64,000 nt of DNA from Sphingomicrobium sp. XHP0239 (GTDB taxonomy: Bacteria > Pseudomonadota > Alphaproteobacteria > Sphingomonadales > Sphingomonadaceae). The notes under the pieces were generated by a model. It was not told where the DNA came from, ran no database searches, and worked only from the letters and a program-made list of their open reading frames with translations. The position numbers were made by a program, and so were the translations under genes. Positions 22,781 through 31,824 of the stretch are shown piece after piece. The stretch covers positions 1,302,001-1,366,000 of the forward strand of contig NZ_CP154608.1 of the NCBI RefSeq assembly GCF_039555325.1, read 5' to 3'. Within the stretch, counting starts at the first letter, position 1, and every line of letters begins with the position of its first letter.

Positions 22781-24837
22781 CAGAAAGCCACCATTTCGTC
22801 GATCTTGGCGCGGATATCCTCGACGCTGGGCACCGCCGCCTCCAGCAGTGTAGGATGATGGGGCGAGGGAATGTCGGGCATCGTCACCCGTTCGACCGGC
22901 GCGTCGAGATCGAGGAACGCCTCGTCCGCCACAACCGCCGCAATCTCCGCACCGAACCCGCCGGTCCGCAGATCCTCGTGCACGATCAGACAGCGATGCG
23001 TTTTCGCAATGCTGTCCAGCACCATCTCGCGGTCCCACGGTTGCAACGTGCGCAGGTCGATGACGTCGGCCTCTCCGTCCTTCGCCGCTTCCTCGCAGCG
23101 AGGAACCATCGCCCCCCAGGTCACGATCGTGATCTTGTCGCCCTCACGCGTTTTTTTCGCGCGTCCGAACGGAAGGACATAGCCCTCGCCCGGCCACGGC
23201 CGCCGTGCCCAGCTGTCGTCGAGCATCGCCCTGTGTTCGAAGAAGATCGTCGGGTCGTTTCCGCGCAGCGCCATGCGCAGCAGTCCTACCGCATCCTCGG
23301 CATTCGACGGCACCGCGACGCGCCAGCCGGGATTGTGGACGAACTGCACCTCGTTCGTCTGGCTGTGCCACGGATCCCCGCACTTGAAGAAGCCGCCGGG
23401 CACCCGCAGCACCATCGGCGCGGCGAAGCGATTATCGGTGCGCCAGCGGATCGTGCCGCAATCGTTGATCTGTTCGGTCGCGGGTTCGGCATATTTGCGG
23501 AACTGGATTTCGGGTACCGGCAACAATCCCGCCATCGCCATTCCCACCGCGCGCCCGACAATGCCTTCCTCGTTCAGTGAGGTATCGAAGACGCGGTCGT
23601 GCCCGAACTTTTCCTGCAACCCCAGCGTGACCGCATGAACCCCGCCCTTGGGACCGACATCCTCGCCGAACACGCTCATTCTCGGGTTGGCGGCCAGTTC
23701 CTGGTCCAGCGCCCGCCGGATCGCAGTGACCATGTTGATGCGCTGACCATCGGGCCGCGGGTCTTCGTGCGTTCCATCAAGGCTCAGCCCGGCCTGCCCG
23801 CCGACCTGCGCGTGTTCGCCTTCGAAGAACACGTCCTGCGTGATCGTCGCGGGATCGGCCACGCCCCGCGCTTCGGCTCGTTCGCGCGCCTTGTCGACCT
23901 CGTGCGCGACGGAGGCTTCGATCCTGTCCCAATCGAGATTGTTGTTCAGCGCCTTCAGCTTGGGCAACGGATCGCGCGCCCATTCGGCCGCGATCTCGTC
24001 CTCGCTCTTGTAGGTCTGGGTATCCTGCGCGCTGTGCCCTTCCAACCGCGGCACCGTCAGCCGGCATAGCACCGGACCCTTGCGCGAGCGGACATGCGCC
24101 ACCGCCTGGCTAATCTGCCGCGCCGCCGACTCGGGCTCGGTCCCGTCTCCGTCGAGGATCGTCAGACCTTCGAAGCTCGCCAGGTTCGCCGCGATGTTCT
24201 GACCGGGCGTCTGATAGGTGGAAGGCACCGAAATCCCGTATCCGTTGTCCTCGATGAAGAAGAGCATCGGCAGTTGCTGCGTCGTTGCAATGGTCAGCGC
24301 CGACCAGAAGCCGCCCGTCGCACAGCTGGCATCGCCGCCCAGCACGACCGCGATGGCGCCGTCATCCTCCTCGCCCAGGACGCTGGCCTTGTAGGTGATC
24401 GACTGCGCCCACCCGGCGGCAGGCGTATATTGCGCGCCGACGCCTCCGCACATTGGCAGGGCGTGGCATCCCCCGGGATTGGGATAGTTGAAAACGACCC
24501 CGATATCCTTGCCGTTCGAATAGCCGCCGGCACGGCCCATGCCGGATCCCAGCGCGTCGGCAAGATCGACGCCGAGCGCCAGCAGCATGGGGCGCGAGCG
24601 ATAATAGCCGCAGGCCGCATCTCCGTCGCGCAGGTGAAGCCCCAGCAGGACTTGCGCCATGTCATGCCCGCGCGCGGAAAACTGGTAGAGGACCTTCTTT
24701 GCCGGAACGAGTTCCTCTTCCTCCAGCCGATCCATCTCGCGACTGGTCAGAACGAGGCGCGCGACCTCTTCCCAGCTAAAGGCGGGGTCGTCGCTCGACG
24801 CCCCCTCGGTATCGCGGCGTGGATCGGCCTCAGCCAT
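22780..24837 (-). CDS. 2-oxo acid dehydrogenase E1, alpha-beta fusion
   Basis: 685 residues containing both E1 subunits in one chain. The alpha half (about 1-340) has the thiamine diphosphate motif GGDASCATGGFWSALTIA...N and LFFIEDNGYGISVPS. A linker of about 25 residues leads to the beta half (370-685) with MSVFGEDVGPKGGVHAVTLG and FDTSLNEEGIVGRAVG. It decarboxylates a 2-oxo acid and passes the acyl group to E2 lipoate. Sequence style is closest to 3-methyl-2-oxobutanoate (branched-chain) dehydrogenases, where alpha and beta are normally separate. The start overlaps the aminotransferase end by eight bases. No E3 gene is next to it, so lipoamide dehydrogenase must come from elsewhere. Confidence 0.92.
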   Translation of the reverse strand: MAEADPRRDTEGASSDDPAFSWEEVARLVLTSREMDRLEEEELVPAKKVLYQFSARGHDMAQVLLGLHLRDGDAACGYYRSRPMLLALGVDLADALGSGMGRAGGYSNGKDIGVVFNYPNPGGCHALPMCGGVGAQYTPAAGWAQSITYKASVLGEEDDGAIAVVLGGDASCATGGFWSALTIATTQQLPMLFFIEDNGYGISVPSTYQTPGQNIAANLASFEGLTILDGDGTEPESAARQISQAVAHVRSRKGPVLCRLTVPRLEGHSAQDTQTYKSEDEIAAEWARDPLPKLKALNNNLDWDRIEASVAHEVDKARERAEARGVADPATITQDVFFEGEHAQVGGQAGLSLDGTHEDPRPDGQRINMVTAIRRALDQELAANPRMSVFGEDVGPKGGVHAVTLGLQEKFGHDRVFDTSLNEEGIVGRAVGMAMAGLLPVPEIQFRKYAEPATEQINDCGTIRWRTDNRFAAPMVLRVPGGFFKCGDPWHSQTNEVQFVHNPGWRVAVPSNAEDAVGLLRMALRGNDPTIFFEHRAMLDDSWARRPWPGEGYVLPFGRAKKTREGDKITIVTWGAMVPRCEEAAKDGEADVIDLRTLQPWDREMVLDSIAKTHRCLIVHEDLRTGGFGAEIAAVVADEAFLDLDAPVERVTMPDIPSPHHPTLLEAAVPSVEDIRAKIDEMVAF

Positions 24838-26005
24838 CCATCACCGCCTTCACGGCCTGGCAGAAATGATCGACCTGGTCGTCGCCCATCCCGCAAACAT
24901 TGAACCGCCCCGAACCCGCCACATAGATGGCGAACTCCTCGCGCAACCGCTCGACCTGCTGAGGGTTGATCGGCAGCATCGAGAACATGCCCTTCTGCGC
25001 GCCGATATAATCGAGGCGCGGGTCACAGGCGGCGATCTTGCTGCGCAGCGAATTGATCCGGTCGCGCATCCCATCGAGTTCGGCACGCCAGATGTCGCGC
25101 AATTCCTCGTCCTCCAGAACGATGCGCACGCACGCCGCACCATGATCGGGCGGCATCGACCACATCTCGCGGGCGAGCTGCTGCATATGGTCGAGCGCCT
25201 TCTCCGCAGCCTCGCCGCTCGCCGCCTTTACGAACAGCGCGCCGACGCGGTCGCGGTACATGCCGAAATTCTTGTCGCAGCTTTGCGCCACGATCGCCTC
25301 GTCGACCGCCTCGACGACACTGCGCATCCCTGCCGCATCCTCGTCCAGCCCGTCGCCCAGTCCCTGATAGGCGATGTCGATGAAGGGGATCAGCCCTTTG
25401 TCGGCGACGACCGCGCGGACCTTCGCCCACTGCCCGGCGTCGAGGTCAGCGCCCGTGGGGTTGTGACAGCAACCGTGCAGCAGCGCGATGTCGCCTTCGG
25501 CGGCATTTTCGAACGCCTCCATCATCGCATCGAAGCGGATGCAGGTCTGCGACTTGGCGTAATAATCGTAGGTCGCGATCTTGAGACCCGCTCCCGACAG
25601 GATGGGTTCGTGGTTGGGCCAGGTCGGCGTACCGACATGAACCGTCGCGTTCGGGCGCGCCGTCTTGACGAGCTTCGCGCCCAGCGTGAGCGCACCGCAG
25701 CCACCTGGCGTCTGCAATCCGACGATCCGCTCGCCCGTCGCATGTCCGAATACCAGTTCCCCGACGAGTTCGGCGTACCGCTTGTCGCCGCGCATCCCGA
25801 GATATTTCTTGCTGTCCTGCGCCTCGTGCAACCGCGCCTCGGCGGTCTTGATCGCCGCCATGACCGGGGTATCGCCGTCGCTCGTCTTGTAGATGCCGAC
25901 GCCCGCGTCGATCTTGATGTCGCGATGGTCGGCGGCGGCCATCACCATGAGCTGCAACAGCGCATCGGTCTCGATGGCGGGGAGGCCGGAAAAGAGGTCC
26001 TGCAT
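24830..26005 (-). CDS. Aromatic amino acid / aspartate-type aminotransferase
   Basis: 391 residues, class I fold type I PLP enzyme. Visible are VGIYKTSDGDTPVMAAIK at the N terminus, GCCHNPTGADLD, the PFIDIAYQGLGDGLDEDA segment and the PLP-lysine site SCDKNFGMYRDRVG. The C-terminal substrate arginine region is SGRFNVCGM. These features place it with TyrB/AspC-type enzymes that convert aromatic or acidic amino acids and 2-oxoglutarate. It lies 41 bases from paaE and overlaps the E1 gene. Feeding its 2-oxo acid product to the E1/E2 complex is a reasonable inference. Confidence 0.92.
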   Translation of the reverse strand: MQDLFSGLPAIETDALLQLMVMAAADHRDIKIDAGVGIYKTSDGDTPVMAAIKTAEARLHEAQDSKKYLGMRGDKRYAELVGELVFGHATGERIVGLQTPGGCGALTLGAKLVKTARPNATVHVGTPTWPNHEPILSGAGLKIATYDYYAKSQTCIRFDAMMEAFENAAEGDIALLHGCCHNPTGADLDAGQWAKVRAVVADKGLIPFIDIAYQGLGDGLDEDAAGMRSVVEAVDEAIVAQSCDKNFGMYRDRVGALFVKAASGEAAEKALDHMQQLAREMWSMPPDHGAACVRIVLEDEELRDIWRAELDGMRDRINSLRSKIAACDPRLDYIGAQKGMFSMLPINPQQVERLREEFAIYVAGSGRFNVCGMGDDQVDHFCQAVKAVMDG

Positions 26006-26046
26006 GGCGACCCGCTTAGCCCTAAGCCGCGCATTCCGTAAAGGCG

Positions 26047-27126
26047 TCAGGCATCATAATCGACGCGCACGTCGTCTCCGACCGGCACCGACTGGCAGGT
26101 CAGCACGTAACCGGCCTCGATCTCCTCGTCGGTCAGGCCGTACCGTGCGCCCTGCTCCACTTCGCCTTCGGTGACCTTGGCACGGCAGGTCGCGCACACG
26201 CCCGCCTTGCAGGCATAAGGCGCCGGCAGTCCCGCCGCCCGCGCGCTGTCGAGGATATTGTCGCCGTCGAATTCGACCTTTCGCGCTCGCCCGTCGAGCG
26301 TGACCCAGAAGGTGTGCCCCGCCGCTTCCTGCTTGGCCGCCGCGACCTTCTTCGCCTGCCCCGCGGAGGGTGCGGAAGCGGTGAACCGCTCGATGTGGAT
26401 CCGGTCCTTGGCAACGTCATGGTCGAGCAGCGCCGCCTCCGCCGCGTCCATCATCGGTCCGGGACCGCAGATGAAATAGGCATCGACCGACTGGGGGTCG
26501 TCGAGCAACGTCTCGATCACCCGGTCGCACGTCGTCCGATCGAGCATCCCGTTGAACAGGTCGACGTCGCCTTCCTCGTCGGACAGGAAGTGGAACGGCT
26601 GGAAACGCGACAGGTACCGGTCCTTCAGGTCGCTGATACCGTCGAGGAAGATGACGCTCGAGCTGTCGCGATTGCCGTAGAACAACGTGAAACGCGCGTT
26701 CGGCTCAATGTTGAGCGCGGTCCGAACGAGGCTCATCACGGGCGTGATACCCGATCCGCCGGCAAACCCGACGTAGTGGCGCGGCGGGGCGGCGGGATCG
26801 AACTCGATCGTGAAACTGCCGTGCGGCGGCATCACTTCCATCGTGTCGCCTACCGACAATTCGTCGCCGACCCAGTTGGAAAAGCGACCGCCCGCGATCC
26901 GCTTGACGGTCACCTTCAACTGGTCCTCGTGAGGCGCGACGCACAGCGAATAGTTGCGCCGCAATTCCTCGCCGTCGACCTCGGCCTTCAACGTCAGATG
27001 CTGGCCGGCCTTGAACGCGAACAGCGGCTTGTGCTCGTCCGGCACGTCGAAGCGGATCGAATTGGCGTCCCGCGTCTCGCGAACGATTTCCGCGACCCGC
27101 AACGGGATGAAATGGTCCTTACTCAT
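26047..27126 (-). CDS. paaE: PaaE, phenylacetyl-CoA epoxidase reductase
   Basis: 359 residues. The N-terminal FAD/NAD(P)H reductase has FAFKAGQHLTLKAEVDGEEL, RRNYSLC, GGSGITPVMSLVRT and YFICGPGPMM. The C-terminal 2Fe-2S ferredoxin domain (from about 275) carries the CKAGVCATC cluster motif with a distal Cys in VLTCQSVPVG. This matches PaaE in order and length. It carries electrons from NADPH to the di-iron oxygenase PaaA. It starts ten bases after the paaC stop, the place where paaD is normally found. Confidence 0.95.
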   Translation of the reverse strand: MSKDHFIPLRVAEIVRETRDANSIRFDVPDEHKPLFAFKAGQHLTLKAEVDGEELRRNYSLCVAPHEDQLKVTVKRIAGGRFSNWVGDELSVGDTMEVMPPHGSFTIEFDPAAPPRHYVGFAGGSGITPVMSLVRTALNIEPNARFTLFYGNRDSSSVIFLDGISDLKDRYLSRFQPFHFLSDEEGDVDLFNGMLDRTTCDRVIETLLDDPQSVDAYFICGPGPMMDAAEAALLDHDVAKDRIHIERFTASAPSAGQAKKVAAAKQEAAGHTFWVTLDGRARKVEFDGDNILDSARAAGLPAPYACKAGVCATCRAKVTEGEVEQGARYGLTDEEIEAGYVLTCQSVPVGDDVRVDYDA

Positions 27127-27136
27127 GCCAGAGCCA

Positions 27137-27991
27137 TCACCATTGGGCGTCGGGATAGGTGCGCGGCAGATACTGCATTACCGCAAGCAGATGGCCGAGG
27201 TGCTCCGAATGATGCCCGCGACGCCCGCCCATGATGGGGCGATGGTCTTCGGGCACACCGATGGTGGCCTCCTCGAACGCCGCGCGGATCGCCTCGCGAT
27301 ACTCGTTCTCGAAGCTGCGCGGATCGGCGGCGATCCCCCGCTCGACCAGCGTCTCCAGATCCTCGGTCACCTCGAACAGTTCGGGTACGAATCGCCAGTT
27401 CCAGTCGATCCCGGCGACCATCTTTTTCCGGCTCTCCTCTGTCCCGTCGCCCAGCCGAACGAGCCAGTCGCGCGACAGTTCGCGGTGATAGGCGACTTCC
27501 TTCACGCTCTTCGCTGCGATGCCGGCGATGGCCTCGTCGCTCGATCCGGCCAGACGCTGCAGCAGCATGTGTTGCCAGGTCGAGAACAGGAATTGCCGCG
27601 CCATCGTCTGCGCAAAGTCGCCATTGGGCTGTTCGACCATGAGACAATTCCTGAAATCGAGCACGTCGCGCCGAAAGGCGAGGGCATCGGCATCGGCGAC
27701 ACTGTCGTCGTGCTGCGCTGCGAGGCCGAGCCAGTTGGTGGCCTGCCCGATCAGGTCGAGACCGATATTGGCCAGGCTAAGATCCACTTCGACCGATGCC
27801 GCATGCCCGGCCCATTCGCCGAGCCGCTGGCCCAGGATGAGTGCATCGTCGCCGAGCATCGTGACGTAAGCGGTCGTCGCCTCGTCATGCGCGCCCGCCG
27901 TCGGTGCGTCGAACTCCCCCTTGGGCGTACCCGCGTCCTTCGCCCGCGCTTTGGCTTCATCCTTTTCGCTGATCGTCGGTAGGCTCGGCAT
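27137..27991 (-). CDS. paaC: PaaC, phenylacetyl-CoA epoxidase structural subunit
   Basis: 284 residues from ATG 27991, sharing one base with the paaB stop (TGATG). An unusual N-terminal stretch of about 45 residues (MPSLPTISEKDEAKARAKDA, then GTPKGEFDAPTAGAHDE) precedes the ferritin-like core (YVTMLGDDALILGQRLGEWA, FLFSTWQHMLLQRL, KEVAYHRELSRDWLVRLGDG). PaaC lacks the metal site but scaffolds PaaA in the epoxidase. It is about 35 residues longer than E. coli PaaC, all at the N terminus. It lies between paaB and paaE in an operon. Confidence 0.93.
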   Translation of the reverse strand: MPSLPTISEKDEAKARAKDAGTPKGEFDAPTAGAHDEATTAYVTMLGDDALILGQRLGEWAGHAASVEVDLSLANIGLDLIGQATNWLGLAAQHDDSVADADALAFRRDVLDFRNCLMVEQPNGDFAQTMARQFLFSTWQHMLLQRLAGSSDEAIAGIAAKSVKEVAYHRELSRDWLVRLGDGTEESRKKMVAGIDWNWRFVPELFEVTEDLETLVERGIAADPRSFENEYREAIRAAFEEATIGVPEDHRPIMGGRRGHHSEHLGHLLAVMQYLPRTYPDAQW

Positions 27992-28272
27992 CAGATATGT
28001 TTCACCTCGTCGGGAATTTCGTAAAAGGTCGGGTGGCGGTAGATCTTGTCTTCCGCAGGTTCGAACACCTGGCCGCTCTCGTCGGGATCGCTCGCGACGA
28101 TATGGTCGGATTTCACCACCCACAGGCTCACGCCCTCCATCCGCCGCGTATAGGTGTCGCGCGCATGGTTGAGCGCCATGTCCTTGTCGGGCGCATGGAC
28201 GCTGCCGACGTGGCGATGCGACAGTCCGCCCTTCGCGCGAACGAACACTTCCCATAGCGGCCAATCGGACAT
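27991..28272 (-). CDS. paaB: PaaB, phenylacetyl-CoA epoxidase small subunit
   Basis: 93 residues from ATG 28272 (MSDWPLWEVFVRAKGGLSHR), the usual size. The sequence HVGSVHAPDKDMALNHARDT and YRHPTFYEIPDEVKHI are typical PaaB motifs. A GGAGGTATC ribosome site precedes the start. It is the first gene of the paaBCE-aminotransferase-E1-E2 operon. Its promoter must lie in the 85-base gap shared with the divergent lysA. Confidence 0.95.
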   Translation of the reverse strand: MSDWPLWEVFVRAKGGLSHRHVGSVHAPDKDMALNHARDTYTRRMEGVSLWVVKSDHIVASDPDESGQVFEPAEDKIYRHPTFYEIPDEVKHI

Positions 28273-28357
28273 GATACCTCCTGCACTCCCGAACGGATGA
28301 GGGGGACATAGGGATGCACGAGGGAACAAGGCAAGCGATGCTGCGGTTGCGAATTGC

Positions 28358-29629
28358 ATGACCGATCAATCCGTCCGCGCCTTCACCCCCCGCGATGGCG
28401 TCCTGCACTGCGAAGGCGTGTCGCTCCTTACGATCGCGGAAGCGGTCGGCACGCCCACCTACGTCTATTCCGCCGCCATGCTGCGCGGCGCGGCCCGTTC
28501 GATGCAAGCCGCGCTCGCGGGGCTCGACGATCCGGTCATCGCCTATGCCATGAAGGCGAACAGCAATCCCGCCGTTCTCCGCCTTCTGGCCGAAGAGGGC
28601 TTGGGCGCCGACATCGTGTCGATCGGCGAATATCGCCGTGCTCGCGCCGCCGGGATCGCGACCGACCGCATCGTCTTTTCGGGGGTCGGCAAGACTGTGG
28701 CCGAGATGGAAGAGGCCCTTGCGGGCGGCCTGCTTCAGTTCAACGTCGAGAGCGTGGAGGAATTGCGCGACCTGTCGGCTGTGGCGGCGCGCATGAACCT
28801 GACCGCGCCCGTGGGGCTGCGCATCAACCCCGATGTGGCGGCGGGAACGCATGCGAAGATCACGACCGGCACCGCCGATACCAAGTTCGGCATCCCCGCC
28901 GCCGACGCGATGGCAGCCTTTCGCGAGGCCCGAACGCTGCCCGGCATCGCCGCCCACGGGATCACCATCCATATCGGCAGCCAACTGACCAGCCTCGATC
29001 CGCTTGAGCAGGCGTTCGCGCGCCTCGGCGAACTGATCGTCGATCTCCGCGCCGACGGCAGCGACATCCGCCTCGCCGATCTCGGCGGCGGGCTGGGAGT
29101 GGACTACGGCCCCGATCAGCCCAATCCACCCACCCTCGCCGACTATGGCGCGCTGGTCGAGAAGGCCACGCGAGCGTGGAACGTGCGGCTGGCGTTCGAG
29201 CCGGGCCGCCTGATCGCGGGCGAGGCCGGAGTGCTGCTGGCGCGGGTGGTGCGGATCAAGCCGGGGGCGAAGGCGCCTTGGCTCATTCTCGATGCGGCCA
29301 TGAACGACCTGATGCGGCCTACGCTCTACGACGCTTACCATCTGATCGAGGCGGTGCGCCCCGGTGGCAAGCGGGAACGGTACAATGTCGTCGGACCCGT
29401 ATGCGAGAGCGGAGACACGTTCGCGCGCCGCCGCGAGATGGATCATGTCGAACCGGGCGAACTGGTCGTGTTCCGCACCGTCGGCGCCTACGGGGCGGTC
29501 ATGGCCAACGGCTACAATTCACGTGCGCTCACACCCGAAGTGATGGTCGATGGCGACCGTTGGGCACTGGTGCGCGAGCGCGTCGATCTCGCCGCCGTGA
29601 GCGACGTGAAGGACCCGGCTTGGCGCTGA
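28358..29629 (+). CDS. lysA: Diaminopimelate decarboxylase
   Basis: 423 residues, alanine racemase-like fold type III PLP enzyme. Key parts: the PLP lysine in IAYAMKANSNPAVLRLLAEE, IHIGSQLTSLDPLEQAF, the Gly loop ADLGGGLGVDYG, EPGRLIAGEAG and the catalytic Cys in GPVCESGDTFARRREM. It makes L-lysine from meso-diaminopimelate. It lies on the plus strand between paaA and paaB, which are both minus. Its 3' end is five bases from the paaA stop, so the two genes converge. Confidence 0.95.
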   Translation: MTDQSVRAFTPRDGVLHCEGVSLLTIAEAVGTPTYVYSAAMLRGAARSMQAALAGLDDPVIAYAMKANSNPAVLRLLAEEGLGADIVSIGEYRRARAAGIATDRIVFSGVGKTVAEMEEALAGGLLQFNVESVEELRDLSAVAARMNLTAPVGLRINPDVAAGTHAKITTGTADTKFGIPAADAMAAFREARTLPGIAAHGITIHIGSQLTSLDPLEQAFARLGELIVDLRADGSDIRLADLGGGLGVDYGPDQPNPPTLADYGALVEKATRAWNVRLAFEPGRLIAGEAGVLLARVVRIKPGAKAPWLILDAAMNDLMRPTLYDAYHLIEAVRPGGKRERYNVVGPVCESGDTFARRREMDHVEPGELVVFRTVGAYGAVMANGYNSRALTPEVMVDGDRWALVRERVDLAAVSDVKDPAWR

Positions 29630-29633
29630 ACGC

Positions 29634-30641
29634 CTAGGCGACCTGCTTGGCTTCCTGCTTGGCCTGGTAGGCGTCTGCGGCCTCGCGGACCCATGCCTGG
29701 CTTTCCCAGGCCTCGCGCCGCGCCTTCAACCGTTCCTTGGCGACCGGACCTTCGCCGCGAACGACGGCGTAGAATTCTTCCCAGTCGATCGCACCGAAAT
29801 CGTAGCTGCCCTTTTCCTCGTTCCACTCGAGGTCCGCGTCGGGAACCTTGAGTCCGAGGAAATCCGCCTGCGGCACCGTGATATCGACGAATTTCTGGCG
29901 CAACTCGTCGTTGGTCTCGCGCTTGATCCTCCAGCGCATCGACCGTTCGGTGTTGGGCGACTTGTCGTCGGGCGGTCCGAACATCATCAGGCTCGGCCAC
30001 CACCAGCGGTTGAGCGCATCCTGCGCCATGCGCCGCTGCTCTTCGGTTCCGTTGGCGAGCGCGATCATCGCTTCGTAACCCTGCCGCTGGTGGAAGCTCT
30101 CTTCCTTGCAGACGCGGACCATCGCGCGGGCGTAGGGGCCATAGCTGGCGCGTTGGAGCGGCACCTGGTTCATGATCGCCGCACCGTCGACCAGCCAGCC
30201 GATCGCGGCGATGTCCGCCCACGTCAGCGTCGGATAGTTGAAGATCGTCGAATATTTGGCGCGCCCGTCATGAAGCGCCTCGATCATCTCCTCGCGGCTG
30301 GTGCCGAGCGTTTCGGCGGCGCAATAGAGATAGAGACCATGTCCCGCCTCATCCTGCACCTTCGCCAGAAGAATGGCCTTGCGGCGCAGGCTCGGCGCGC
30401 GGGAGATCCAATTGCCCTCGGGCAGCATGCCGACGATCTCGCTATGCGCGTGCTGCGAGATCTGCCGCACGAGCGTCTTGCGGTACGCCTCGGGCATCCA
30501 GTCCTTGGGTTCGATGAACTCGTCCGCCGCCACCCGCGCCTCGAAGGCGTCGACGAGATGCTGCGGCTCGCCCCCGTCGATCGAGGTGACCTTGGAACCT
30601 TTGTCAGGTCCGTTTTGCTTGTCGAGTTCTGTCGTATACAT
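29634..30641 (-). CDS. paaA: PaaA, phenylacetyl-CoA epoxidase catalytic subunit
   Basis: 335 residues. The di-iron carboxylate site is built from Glu and His pairs: [20 protein letters not shown] supplies ExxH, and [20 protein letters not shown] supplies the second ExxH. With [13 protein letters not shown] and [16 protein letters not shown] it is clearly PaaA. It epoxidises phenylacetyl-CoA to ring-1,2-epoxyphenylacetyl-CoA together with B, C and E. The gene is separated from paaBCE by lysA and must have its own promoter in the 73-base gap shared with the sensor kinase at 30715. Confidence 0.96.
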   Translation of the reverse strand: MYTTELDKQNGPDKGSKVTSIDGGEPQHLVDAFEARVAADEFIEPKDWMPEAYRKTLVRQISQHAHSEIVGMLPEGNWISRAPSLRRKAILLAKVQDEAGHGLYLYCAAETLGTSREEMIEALHDGRAKYSTIFNYPTLTWADIAAIGWLVDGAAIMNQVPLQRASYGPYARAMVRVCKEESFHQRQGYEAMIALANGTEEQRRMAQDALNRWWWPSLMMFGPPDDKSPNTERSMRWRIKRETNDELRQKFVDITVPQADFLGLKVPDADLEWNEEKGSYDFGAIDWEEFYAVVRGEGPVAKERLKARREAWESQAWVREAADAYQAKQEAKQVA

Positions 30642-30714
30642 ATGCTAGACATAGTGGAGAGACACGCCCGGTTCAATTCGGTCGTTAGATGGTAGGACGC
30701 CGGGGACCGATGAA

Positions 30715-31824
30715 ATGAGGGCGAAAACGCATCCGCAACAGGAGGAACGCCTCGCTGCGTTGCGTCGATACGAGATTCTCGACACGCCGAGAGAGAAGGA
30801 ATTCGACGACGTCGTGAAGTCGGTCGCCGCGATGTGCGGGACGCCCGTTTCGGTCGTGAACTTCATCGACGCCGACCGGCAATGGTTCAAGGCGGAAACC
30901 GGGCTGGGCGTTCGCTCCACTCCGCTCGACACCAGCCTGTGTAGCCACGTCATTCTCGAAAATGACTTCGTCGAGATTCCGGATACCCTCGAGGATCCGC
31001 GGATGTCGGACAACCCGCTCTGTACCGCCGAAGACGGGTTTCGCTTCTACGCCGGGGCTCTTCTCAAGTCCGCGGACGGCTTCCCCTTGGGAACGTTGTG
31101 CGTCCTCGATCGCGTGCCGCGGCGACTTACTGCGGACCAGCGCGATCTGATGAATGTACTCGCCGCCAGGGTTGTCCGAGAGCTGGAATTCCGTCTGGCG
31201 CTGCGGACGCAGGAAGTGCTTCGGCGCGAGATCGACCATCGCGTGAAGAACAGCCTGACGATGATGGCGGCCATTCTCCATCTCGAAGGCAAGCGCGCCA
31301 AGCACGAGGAGACGCGGCATGCGATCGAGGCGATCAACCACCGGCTGGGATCGCTAGCGTCGCTGCACGAGGAAGTCTATCGACATGCTGACGGCGAGTA
31401 TATCGACGCGGACAAGCTTCTCGAGCGCAGCGTGGAACATATGCGCGCCTTCGTGCCCGACAATGTCGCGATCGAGACACGAGTCGATCCCGTTCGTGTC
31501 TCGACCTCGAACGCCAATCCGATCGTGCTGATCGTCAACGAGTTCGTCAGCAATTCGGGCAAGCACGGCTTCACCGAGGGCAAGGGCGGCACCATCACCA
31601 TCTCGCTGGACGAGCATGAAGACGGCAGCGCGACCCTCACCTGCCGGGACGACGGTTCGGCGGACGAAGACAGCCTTCGCGCGCTGCAAGGGAGCGATGG
31701 CCTCGGGCAGAAGGTCACCGAAACCCTCGCCCGATCACTGGGAACCCACGCCCACTGGTCGCTCGCCCGGCCGGGCCTCGCGCTCAGCGTGGGTCCCTTC
31801 CACGGCGGAGCTTCGACGCCGTGA
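30715..31824 (+). CDS. GAF-domain HisKA_2-type sensor histidine kinase
   Basis: 369 residues. GAF domain at about 12-165 (RRYEILDTPREKEFDDVVKS; DTSLCSHVILENDFVEIPDT), then the HisKA_2 phosphoacceptor helix with His in EIDHRVKNSLTMMAAILHLE. The ATPase domain has the N box IVLIVNEFVSNSGKHG. There is no membrane segment, so it is cytoplasmic. Such kinases in alphaproteobacteria often feed the general stress response. No response regulator is adjacent. It is divergent from paaA and overlaps the next gene by one base (TGATG). Confidence 0.9.
   Translation: MRAKTHPQQEERLAALRRYEILDTPREKEFDDVVKSVAAMCGTPVSVVNFIDADRQWFKAETGLGVRSTPLDTSLCSHVILENDFVEIPDTLEDPRMSDNPLCTAEDGFRFYAGALLKSADGFPLGTLCVLDRVPRRLTADQRDLMNVLAARVVRELEFRLALRTQEVLRREIDHRVKNSLTMMAAILHLEGKRAKHEETRHAIEAINHRLGSLASLHEEVYRHADGEYIDADKLLERSVEHMRAFVPDNVAIETRVDPVRVSTSNANPIVLIVNEFVSNSGKHGFTEGKGGTITISLDEHEDGSATLTCRDDGSADEDSLRALQGSDGLGQKVTETLARSLGTHAHWSLARPGLALSVGPFHGGASTP

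Noticed and set aside
27992..29446. N-terminal extension of paaC to 769 residues
   Set aside because: The extension lies antisense to lysA and out of frame with paaB. The ATG at 27991 overlaps the paaB stop and gives a normal PaaC.
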